Virus record (IMG/VR): IMGVR_UViG_3300043410_001663
Location: 1-64,000 of that record
Source: a virus
DNA length: 64,000 bases
Direction: 5' to 3' (one strand)
Part shown: positions 57,080-64,000 of the stretch, piece after piece
Numbering within the stretch: position 1 is the first letter of the stretch
How the letters are laid out: the number at the start of each line of letters is the position of its first letter
Translations under genes and position numbers: made by a program
The notes under the pieces: model-generated
Told to the model about the DNA's origin: nothing
The model's database searches: none
Seen by the model: the letters and a program-made list of their open reading frames with translations, nothing else

Positions 57080-59199
57080 CAGGGTCGCTCGTCGCCCATC
57101 TCGGCGGTGATCATGATGCGGCCGGCCTCGTAGTTGCCGTCGATCACGTTGCTCTTCCAGCGTAGGTTGATCAGGCGGTGCTCGACACGCATGTCGATCT
57201 TGCCGTCATTCTCCCCGAACACGAACTCCTCGGTCTCCACAGACGGCGACTGGGCAAACGGCCGCCCCACGATGACCATGGACATCTCCCCCCGCTGGTT
57301 GAAATCCGGCTCGATACGGGTGATGTGCATTCGGCGGTTGGCCGAAATCGTATGGTCCTCCGCGGGCGTCCCGCCGACCCAGCTGATGTCTGACGTCTCC
57401 GCGTAGGACTCAATGGCGTACTCCTCGGTCGCCGTGATCTTGTTGCGCCCGAACTCGTGCTCCCAGATCTGGTATCCGCCGGTAATCTGGGCCATGGTTG
57501 AACCAGTCTCCAGGGCAGGGTCCAGCATGTCGGCGAACGTGATCAGCGTCGTGCCGCCGTTCGAGTCGTTGGTAAACGTGGCCGACACGATCTGGTTGAT
57601 CGTGGCCTCGTCGTTCTCGAAGACCATGTAGCTACCAGGTGGGTTGGTGGAGAGGTCCCCGTCAACAATAACCTGGTACTCCGTCGTGGCCGGGCTGCCG
57701 TTATTGGGGCCGTATGCCAACTGATAGTTGATGCCTAAAGTAAATTCAGGGTCCCAGCCGCACCAGATGGGTCGGGGGAACACCTCGGTGATGTAGCCAC
57801 ACGAGCGGCGGGCGCCCTCGGCCATCCCAGCGTCGTACCAGATGTCGTCCTTGACGTTGTAGATGATCGCGTCGTTGCACTCCGTGGCCGTGCCCTTGGG
57901 GTAGAACCACCAGATCTCGTTGAACCGGGGGACCTTGGTCGCCCAGACTTTTTGACGCTGTTGGAAGTTCAGGTTGTCAAAGAGGTAGTTGACGTTCTTG
58001 TCGTTCGGCAGGACCTTGACGGCGCCGTTGTAGATGTAGAACCGATCTGTCCCCATCCAGTAGAAGATGCCGTCCATCTCGGTCACCGCGTTGGATGACA
58101 TGATGGAGACCTCCGTGGCGATGGTGTCATAGCGCCAGTAGTACGGCGAGGTGGACGTGAACGAGACACGCGCCAGGCCGTTGGTTGACCAGACGAGGCC
58201 TGACGGCGACGCGGTGCCGCCGCGCACGGGGTACCCACGCACGATCTTACCCGCGGTGATGTTCACGTCGTTGGCCAGGGGACCATTCCAGTCGGAGAAC
58301 GTCTGCACCGTCGTCGAGCCAGGGGTGAACGTGACGTTGTTGTTGCGCAGGTTGCCGAAGTTGCTGTACACGAAAATGAACGGGTATAGCACCACGACGC
58401 CGCCGCTGACATCGATCGGCTGGTACGTCGGCTGCGAGCCCGTGGAGTCCACGACCTGGGTCAGGATGTACTTCTGTGTCGCGGCGTCAGGCAAGAAGTT
58501 GCCCGCGTACAGCGAGGTCACAACACCTGAGTCGATGTTGTGCAGGTTCTTCCCTGGGTGTGCCAACAGCTTGGAGTTACCGGCGCCGGTGGAGTCAAAT
58601 GCAATGTCGAACTGCCACAGGTACTCATCGCTTACAGGAAACGTAATAGGGGTGTAGATCTCGAGCGGTGTTGTGGTCGGCAGCCCCGCCAACGAGGTCA
58701 GGGTGATCGTCGTCTTGTCGGTGCCAGAGTTGTAAGACGGCGATCCGACCGTGGTGTAGTCTGTGCGTAGCTCAGAGGTATTGTAGGCCCAGAACGTGGT
58801 GTCGTCAGGGAAGATCGACGTGACGTCGCCGGCCACCTCAATGGTGACCGGGCCTGAGTGGATGTCTGTCACGACGTAGGTGTTGCTGAACTCCACCTGG
58901 AACGGGCCCACGCCCACACCCTGGTCTGTTCCGGTGTTGAAGACTTCGATGCCTTCGCGGTTACCCACGAAGACGTAGTTCACACCGTTGTAGGGGTTGG
59001 TGATGATCCCGCGCGGGACGTTGTAGGGGGTCGCGAACATCTGACGATACCCGCCGACCTTCTTCGCCTTCCCGCGCTGGAACCGGACCCATTTGCCATC
59101 GCTGAATTGGTCGCCCTCAAAGCGCGTACCGTCGCGCTTGATGCCCGGCTTGACAAACAGCGTGAAGATTTTAGACGCGCCGTCTTGTCCGTCAGCCAT
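57079..59199 (-). CDS. Neck/tail beta-propeller-like structural protein (706 aa)
   Basis: Begins MADGQDGASKIFTLFVKPGIKRDGTRFEGD and has WVRFQRGKAKKVGGYRQM, then many beta strands with NGVNYVFVGN, YQLAYGPNNG and ISANRRMHITRIEPDF. The pattern resembles P22 gp10-like neck proteins (phage stabilisation family) but I cannot prove the assignment. Placed between a small adaptor-linked gene and a fibre-like gene, it would seal the head-tail junction. Confidence 0.6.
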   Translation of the reverse strand: MADGQDGASKIFTLFVKPGIKRDGTRFEGDQFSDGKWVRFQRGKAKKVGGYRQMFATPYNVPRGIITNPYNGVNYVFVGNREGIEVFNTGTDQGVGVGPFQVEFSNTYVVTDIHSGPVTIEVAGDVTSIFPDDTTFWAYNTSELRTDYTTVGSPSYNSGTDKTTITLTSLAGLPTTTPLEIYTPITFPVSDEYLWQFDIAFDSTGAGNSKLLAHPGKNLHNIDSGVVTSLYAGNFLPDAATQKYILTQVVDSTGSQPTYQPIDVSGGVVVLYPFIFVYSNFGNLRNNNVTFTPGSTTVQTFSDWNGPLANDVNITAGKIVRGYPVRGGTASPSGLVWSTNGLARVSFTSTSPYYWRYDTIATEVSIMSSNAVTEMDGIFYWMGTDRFYIYNGAVKVLPNDKNVNYLFDNLNFQQRQKVWATKVPRFNEIWWFYPKGTATECNDAIIYNVKDDIWYDAGMAEGARRSCGYITEVFPRPIWCGWDPEFTLGINYQLAYGPNNGSPATTEYQVIVDGDLSTNPPGSYMVFENDEATINQIVSATFTNDSNGGTTLITFADMLDPALETGSTMAQITGGYQIWEHEFGRNKITATEEYAIESYAETSDISWVGGTPAEDHTISANRRMHITRIEPDFNQRGEMSMVIVGRPFAQSPSVETEEFVFGENDGKIDMRVEHRLINLRWKSNVIDGNYEAGRIMITAEMGDERP

Positions 59200-60473
59200 C
59201 AGAATGTACCCCCAGAGATGAGGCCCGCACGAACCTCACCCGTGATTGTCGTCACGAAGTTACCGGGCCCGCCCGTGCCGTCCATGACCACGATGTCCTG
59301 GCCGTTGACAGAGAAACCGAGCTGCGCGTCGTTAGGCGAGTACATGCCAGACGACGGGTCCGCACTGAACGAGTACGCCGGGCTCGCGGCAGAGCCGCGG
59401 TCAGCAAGGAACTGACCGACGTTGGCCTGCAGCAGGGGGTAGATGTTGTTGCCGTCGCTCAACACGATCGCCTGCCGCCCTTCAGCCAGGGAGTACGGCG
59501 TCTGGGAGCTGCCCTGCACCTGGAACTCGATGTTGTACGAGCTCTGTCCGGTGTCATTCAGGAAGTAGTAGACCTGCGTCACAGCCGGCAATTCAACCAG
59601 CAACGACGTCGTGCGCGAACCGCTCAACGCGGTGAAGCGTTGGATGATAGGTGTGTTGGTGATCAGGCTCAGTGTCGCGCCGACAACGGTATCCACGTCA
59701 TAGGTCGCCGAGGAGAACGTCAGGCTGTTGGGTCGCGCGCGGCCGACGGTGAAGAAGTCCTGCTTGGTGATGTCGCGGTTGACACAGATAAAGCAGGAGT
59801 CTCCAAGGGGGAGCGTGATGTTACTCTGGCCGTCGATCGTGGAGTTGACCGCGGAGGTCTCGATCGTCAAGGCGCCGGTGCCGTTGTTGCGGATCAGGAT
59901 GAACCAACCCTCAGACAGCGAGGAGACCGCAGGCAGCGTCCAGGTACCGGCGCCGCTGGTCCAGACCAGGCAGTGGCCACGAGAGGAGTCAGTGATGCTC
60001 GGCGCGATGATGTAGGAGCTCGTGACGAACGCCGTCTCAAGGCGGCCCAGGATCGCGGCGGTGCTGTTTCCGGCGAGTGTCGCCGCGTCAGCATAAGCCA
60101 CACCAGCACCGAACGCAATGTTGCCCCAGACGCCGCCGGTCGTGGTGTTGTCTGTCAGATATGTGTACGATGCCGTCCCTGTATCAACAACAAACGAGTT
60201 GACCTCATCGTAGTTCTGTACGAAGAAGGCGTAGCTGCCGACGTTGCGGATCAGGATGTCCGAGCCATCAGATCCCTGCAACGCGTTTGGCAGAGTCAGG
60301 ATGGAGTCGGGGCTGGTCGCGTTGACGTCGATGATGCGGGCCACGACCTGCTGACCGTCGTTGACATACTGCGGCCAGTACAGCTGCAGCGTGCCGCTGA
60401 GGTCAAACGCTGCGTAGCTGACGTCGGTCGGCTGGATTACGTTGCCAGTAAAGGGGGAGGTAAATGTCGGCAT
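59199..60473 (-). CDS. Tail spike/fibre-like protein (424 aa)
   Basis: Almost all beta strand with Asn/Thr/Ser, GVAYADAATLAGNSTAAIL, and a C-terminal GSAASPAYSFSADPSSGMYS, then PNDAQLGFSVNGQDIVVMDG, the signature of phage fibres (GSAAxPxxxFxxDxxxGxYxPxxxQxGFxVNG). Probably a short tail fibre or knob protein. Confidence 0.7.
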   Translation of the reverse strand: MPTFTSPFTGNVIQPTDVSYAAFDLSGTLQLYWPQYVNDGQQVVARIIDVNATSPDSILTLPNALQGSDGSDILIRNVGSYAFFVQNYDEVNSFVVDTGTASYTYLTDNTTTGGVWGNIAFGAGVAYADAATLAGNSTAAILGRLETAFVTSSYIIAPSITDSSRGHCLVWTSGAGTWTLPAVSSLSEGWFILIRNNGTGALTIETSAVNSTIDGQSNITLPLGDSCFICVNRDITKQDFFTVGRARPNSLTFSSATYDVDTVVGATLSLITNTPIIQRFTALSGSRTTSLLVELPAVTQVYYFLNDTGQSSYNIEFQVQGSSQTPYSLAEGRQAIVLSDGNNIYPLLQANVGQFLADRGSAASPAYSFSADPSSGMYSPNDAQLGFSVNGQDIVVMDGTGGPGNFVTTITGEVRAGLISGGTF

Positions 60474-61090
60474 TATGATTCCTGTCGTGAAGTGTTGCGG
60501 TCAACCATGCGGCTTCCATCCTCGCCTTTGAGTGCGGTGATGGCGTCGGTGTAATATTGCTTCCACACGGCCAGCTTCTCTGTGTTTTTCAAGTAGCCCT
60601 GGGCCTGCAGCAGCGTGCCATAGAGCAGAGCCTGCGGCGCCTCGCGGGTCAGCAGGTTCTCCTGGTTCGTCTGGTCCAGGGGCTGGATGCGGCTGTAGTA
60701 GATGATCTGAACCGGGTAGTCCTGGTCCGCCGCGGGAGCAAAACCCCAGTGGTCATAGTCATACTCGGCGTAGTACAGCGGCTGCCCGGCGGGGGCCTCG
60801 CTCAGGTACTGCGTCACGTAGTCCATGGATCGGTCCAGGACGGGGACGCCATTGATCTTCATGCTCGTCGTCTTGCGCCAGCGCACAGGCTTCTCCAACA
60901 CAGAGTCGCCGGCGGCAATCACCGTGTTGACCACGTTCAGCTGGATCAGCGTCTTGATCTCCGCGGCGATACTCTGCTCGGTGAGCATGATCAGGCGTGG
61001 GATCTGGGTCACGAAGGACTCGTCGTTTCGTTCTGCGTACTTGATGACATCCTCAACGAGGCTGTCGTATGTCATGTTTGCTGCGGACAT
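60473..61090 (-). CDS. Phage adaptor (head-tail connector) protein (205 aa)
   Basis: MTYDSLVEDVIKYAERNDES then QIPRLIMLTEQSIAAEIKTL, VRWRKTTSMKI, YYAEYDYDHWGFAP and APQALLYGTLLQAQGYLKNT are the hallmarks of the adaptor protein family common in podophages of Pseudomonas and Burkholderia. It docks below the portal and links to the neck. Confidence 0.8.
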   Translation of the reverse strand: MSAANMTYDSLVEDVIKYAERNDESFVTQIPRLIMLTEQSIAAEIKTLIQLNVVNTVIAAGDSVLEKPVRWRKTTSMKINGVPVLDRSMDYVTQYLSEAPAGQPLYYAEYDYDHWGFAPAADQDYPVQIIYYSRIQPLDQTNQENLLTREAPQALLYGTLLQAQGYLKNTEKLAVWKQYYTDAITALKGEDGSRMVDRNTSRQES

Positions 61091-61095
61091 CTTGT

Positions 61096-61524
61096 TTACG
61101 CGTAGATACGCGTCCCTTGTTTGTCAATGATGAGCGCCTGGTGCCGTGGCTTATCCAGGGGGCTATTGGGCACGGAGATATGGGTCCACCGATCAAACTC
61201 ACGGATCACCTGGTCATACGGCAGCTGGGCCGCAATGACGGCCTTGACCACCTCGTCGGGTGTCATCCCGGGAACCCGAATGTCAGCAGCACAGCCCCGG
61301 CGATGCTGAGAAGTGTCTTTACTGCCCACAGCGTCATTGACAGCCTTGGATCGGAAGGCGCTGTTGACCATGATCGGCTTGCCTCCGAGGGTCGACTTGA
61401 CATCTTCCAGGAACTCGGCGAGGCGTTTGAGGTTGTTGATTTCGGAGTCATTCGGGGTATTGTCCAGCTCACGGTGGTCCGTGTGTGTCAACTCTTCGAG
61501 TGTGAAGTGAGGGCTCAGGTTCAT
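61096..61524 (-). CDS. Peptidase M15 endolysin (142 aa)
   Basis: MNLSPHFTLEELTHTDHREL, SAFRSKAVNDAVGSKDTSQH with His74, GCAADI with Asp81, and DRWTHISVP with His115: the zinc ligands of M15-type L-alanyl-D-glutamate or D-Ala-D-Ala peptidases. It cuts the host wall at lysis; no signal peptide is seen, so a holin is needed. Confidence 0.85.
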   Translation of the reverse strand: MNLSPHFTLEELTHTDHRELDNTPNDSEINNLKRLAEFLEDVKSTLGGKPIMVNSAFRSKAVNDAVGSKDTSQHRRGCAADIRVPGMTPDEVVKAVIAAQLPYDQVIREFDRWTHISVPNSPLDKPRHQALIIDKQGTRIYA

Positions 61525-61955
61525 TTTTTGTTCTTCATGTCGATGATTTTTTCAAGCGTGCGGCCGCCAAAATAGAACGACATGATTAGCATGCCCCACT
61601 GACCCAACAACTCAACGTATGCCTGGTTGGTGTTCTTTTCAAAAGCGGACATCATTGCAAAAGTAAAGTAGCCCGTTAAAATTGCAATGAGAGTCAGGGG
61701 CCGTATGTTCTTGGACAGCCATGAATCACTCCCCATATCCGCCTGCAGGCGCTGGGTCAGGTTATTCTGCTCGGTCTCAAACAGTTTGGTGTCGCTGGCC
61801 ATCTTGGCCAGTTCGCCCTCCTGGGCGAGCTTGGCGAGCTCCAACTTGGCCGCCTCATTGGCCGCGGGGTCCGGGATAACACGGTCCAGGATCTTGCTGC
61901 CGACAGAGACCAATGCCCCCATGGGGCCGGTTGCGAGTGCGTCCAGGATGCCCAT
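61521..61955 (-). CDS. Holin of the 3TM superfamily (144 aa)
   Basis: An amphipathic/charged N-terminus is followed by NIRPLTLIAILTGYFTFAMM (about 86-105) and LLGQWGMLIMSFYFGGRTLE (about 115-134) with a W-L-S-K-N/IRP motif typical of the Holin_3TM family. It makes the pore that releases or activates the endolysin. Ends overlap the endolysin start by four bases. Confidence 0.8.
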   Translation of the reverse strand: MGILDALATGPMGALVSVGSKILDRVIPDPAANEAAKLELAKLAQEGELAKMASDTKLFETEQNNLTQRLQADMGSDSWLSKNIRPLTLIAILTGYFTFAMMSAFEKNTNQAYVELLGQWGMLIMSFYFGGRTLEKIIDMKNKK

Positions 61956-62107
61956 TACTTGTCCTTCTTGTTGATGAGCTCAAACAACGTCTTGACCTTC
62001 TCCTCCAGCACGGCAACGCGCAGGTCGAGCTTGGACAACACGATGATCAGTGTGATGATGGCCAACAACATCGGCCAGCCTTTTGCAAGAATGTCAATGA
62101 GTTCCAC
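61955..62107 (-). CDS. Small membrane/coiled-coil protein of the lysis cassette (50 aa, GTG start)
   Basis: Begins with GTG one base after the stop of the preceding gene. The N-terminal helix ILAKGWPMLLAIITLIIVLS spans the membrane, and a coiled coil VAVLEEKVKTLFELI follows. Such small genes beside holins can be spanin-like or holin partners; exact function not known. Confidence 0.5.
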   Translation of the reverse strand: MELIDILAKGWPMLLAIITLIIVLSKLDLRVAVLEEKVKTLFELINKKDK

Positions 62108-62108
62108 G

Positions 62109-63233
62109 CTATGCTACCGCCCCGTACAATGTTCCAGACCCACTGATCACAACTGTGTTTCCATTTAACGCCACGGCTTTTCCTCCCGCGCCCCCCGTTG
62201 TAATTACATCCGTATATAAAATGTAAGAAGAACCCCCCGCGGCGCCCCAACCGCCACCCCCCGCACCCGGCAGATAAACGCCTGCATATGTGCCACCAAC
62301 ACCCGGATTGTTGCCGGCGCCTCCGTTGTACCCATTAAAACCGCCGGATATTCCACTCAAAAACATACCCCCTCCGCCTCCACCAGCGCCGCCGCCAAAA
62401 CCACCGTTTTGTTGCAGTGTGTAATCTATTGAAGGGTTTACTATTCCTCCTGAGCCGCCTGAGCCCGGAATTTGTCTGCCTCCGCCGCCGCCGGCACCGT
62501 AGTTTTCAAGAGACCCTTCCCATTCTTGGGGAATAGAGCCGCCTTTGACTCCCGTGCCATTCAAAGTTCCACCGGCGCCTCCTAAAGCCGTTCCGGTGCC
62601 CGCGCCTAAAAAATATGTGCTGTAGTCCCCGCCGGCGCCTCCACCGGCGCCACCACCACCAGCAGCAAACTCCCCCATTCCTCCGCCGCCACCGCCGCCG
62701 CAAATGTATCCATTGTTTACTATGTTGCAGTTAGCCCCCGCTGACACTGCAGGCCCCCCGGCTTGCGCAGGAACGGGGGTATAGTAGATTGGTTCTGGGT
62801 CTCCTGGTTTTTTTGATCCTCCACCTTTACCGCCCTTACCAAGGATATACCCTTTGTTTACGATCGTTAAACCCCCAGGCCATGCTCCCCCTATGATTAA
62901 GCCTGCAACAGTTACATCATCGCTCCAAATGTAAACTCCTGTATCTATTGTTACTGTTACGGCTAAAGTGCCATTCCAACCGTTTGCTAAAACCCACGCA
63001 CGTAGGTCCAGCTGTTTTTGATTTGTTGTGATTGTAAAACTTGCCCCCGTAGACTTACCCCAGAACCCACCAGGCATACTCAACGATGTGCCTGCTGTCG
63101 TGCCTGTCAACGTGCGCACATTGGCGTCGTTGAAGGAGATGGTAGTCGTAGCCGACTGGCCAAGCTCTAGGTTGACAGATTGCCCCACAGTGGAACCGCC
63201 GAGGCTGATTGGTCCTGAAGCGTTGAGGGCCAT
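62109..63233 (-). CDS. Glycine-rich tail adhesin (374 aa)
   Basis: Start at MALNASGPISLGGS, one base after the upstream stop; a TTG 15 bases earlier is less likely. A beta N-terminal half with VNLELGQSATTTISFNDANV, then from residue 150 an extended Gly-rich domain (GGGGGGMGEFAAGGGG, GGAGGGGGGMF and GAGGGGWGAAGG). Similar to the adhesin at 491-1126, so the phage has two of these tips. Confidence 0.7.
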   Translation of the reverse strand: MALNASGPISLGGSTVGQSVNLELGQSATTTISFNDANVRTLTGTTAGTSLSMPGGFWGKSTGASFTITTNQKQLDLRAWVLANGWNGTLAVTVTIDTGVYIWSDDVTVAGLIIGGAWPGGLTIVNKGYILGKGGKGGGSKKPGDPEPIYYTPVPAQAGGPAVSAGANCNIVNNGYICGGGGGGGMGEFAAGGGGAGGGAGGDYSTYFLGAGTGTALGGAGGTLNGTGVKGGSIPQEWEGSLENYGAGGGGGRQIPGSGGSGGIVNPSIDYTLQQNGGFGGGAGGGGGGMFLSGISGGFNGYNGGAGNNPGVGGTYAGVYLPGAGGGGWGAAGGSSYILYTDVITTGGAGGKAVALNGNTVVISGSGTLYGAVA

Positions 63234-63234
63234 G

Positions 63235-64000
63235 TTACGGACCACCAAGAAGCAAAGTTGACGCGGTTGTTGTGTACGCCGTTGTGTAGAAAGTTATTAC
63301 ATACGGGTAGTACGAGCTGGTAGCAATTGTTGCGGACCCCGCTGTGTCTGATAACGCGGTGGCGTCGCTAATCGACGCAGTAACAGCGAGATAACTGAAG
63401 CTGATTCCCGCCAAGCTATAGCTCCCTTGATCGGTGCCCGTGGTCGGCAAGATGGCCATAAAATCAAAATACTGGCCTGTGGACGGTTTGGGTATGTTAC
63501 TACACACCCACAAATTACCATCGGGGCCTATCTGCGTCAGGCCCCAACAGCCTGAAGCTGAAGCGACGGGGGCCGTGGTTTTAACTTCATTCAACCAGCG
63601 CAGCGTACCGGACGAGGTTACGCTTCCAAAAAATTGAGTTTTAGGTCCGCCTGTATATGGCCCAGGCACACCAAAATACACATTGTTTGACGAGTCAACA
63701 GATATGCTGATAGCCGGCGTCACATTGTTGGATGTAAAGGTTGCCGTTGTAGGTGTGATTACTTTTTTCCATTGAAGCGTGCCGCTGCTGTTGTATTTAA
63801 CCAGCAACGCGCTGCCATTAACATACGTAGAAGAGGCAAACATATACACATTCGACGAAGAGTCAAACGCAATATCCCAACCATCCACAGAATCTGTGGC
63901 ATGGGTTAAATTGCGTTGCCACAATATGTTTGCGTTGCTATCCAGTTTCATCACCGCCGCGACAGCGCCCGCAGTCCCAGATAGATACAAATTATTCGAC
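63235..64000 (-). CDS. Beta-propeller (SBBP-type) protein, C-terminal part (cut by window edge)
   Basis: The open frame continues past position 64000, so only its C-terminal 254 residues are visible. Repeats of the form DSSNNVYFGVPGPYT and FDSSSNVYMFASS are SBBP-like propeller blades; GPDGNLWVCSN is another. It ends ASTLLLGGP before the Gly-rich fibre gene. Probably an adhesin or tail-associated propeller. Confidence 0.7.
   Translation of the reverse strand, partial: SNNLYLSGTAGAVAAVMKLDSNANILWQRNLTHATDSVDGWDIAFDSSSNVYMFASSTYVNGSALLVKYNSSGTLQWKKVITPTTATFTSNNVTPAISISVDSSNNVYFGVPGPYTGGPKTQFFGSVTSSGTLRWLNEVKTTAPVASASGCWGLTQIGPDGNLWVCSNIPKPSTGQYFDFMAILPTTGTDQGSYSLAGISFSYLAVTASISDATALSDTAGSATIATSSYYPYVITFYTTAYTTTASTLLLGGP

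Overview
The window is most of the genome of a tailed double-stranded DNA phage (Caudoviricetes). It encodes a large subunit terminase, a 956-residue portal, scaffold, major capsid protein, an adaptor, internal virion proteins (one with a lytic transglycosylase domain), collagen-like and LamG tail adhesins, and an M15 endolysin with a 3TM holin. I see no tape measure, tail tube or sheath gene, so a short-tailed (podovirus-type) particle is the best guess. The host is probably Gram-negative: there are perfect 9-mer DnaA boxes, a periplasmic Rap1a/Tai-type protein and several small families common in phages of Betaproteobacteria. The host group is inference from GC-rich composition and family resemblance.

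Layout. Positions 1-20,241 are minus strand (read right to left): an intein-like Hint protein overlapping the large terminase, portal, GroES-like co-chaperonin, scaffold, major capsid, then a run of tail adhesins cut by the left edge. Positions 20,262-21,129 are non-coding and look like a replication origin: inverted repeats with TGCAGGGT motifs around an A29 tract, six 17-bp iterons, a 20-bp palindrome and a cluster of DnaA boxes. Positions 21,130-27,088 hold small early genes on the plus strand, many preceded by one of nine near-identical ~45-55 bp intergenic elements. Positions 27,287-47,575 (plus) carry a sigma factor lacking region 4, many small accessory genes, a primase-polymerase/SF3 helicase, VRR-NUC nuclease, SNF2-like helicase, a separate sigma region-4-like protein, tRNA-Thr, small terminase, Cas4-like exonuclease (DUF2800), DUF2815 ssDNA-binding protein, a ~660-nt structured RNA, a Tad2-like anti-Thoeris protein, class II ribonucleotide reductase and a family A DNA polymerase. 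Positions 47,615-64,000 return to the minus strand: internal virion proteins, a beta-ketoacyl synthase plus acyl carrier protein pair, tail/neck proteins, the lysis cassette and two more adhesin-like proteins, the last cut by the right edge. Both edges fall inside minus-strand adhesin-type regions, so the genome is probably circularly permuted and only slightly longer than the window.

How it works together. Early plus-strand genes seem to be switched on through the repeated element. A replication module of the DUF2800/DUF2815/PolA/SNF2/VRR-NUC type acts from the 20-21 kb origin. Separate sigma2-3 and sigma4-like proteins may redirect RNA polymerase to late minus-strand promoters; a 12-bp motif (ATGGGTAATTCT) lies at late intergenic sites. 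The least expected contents are the phage KAS/ACP pair in the late region, the large ornate RNA before the Tad2-like gene, the split sigma factor, and the degenerate intein fused by overlap to the terminase.
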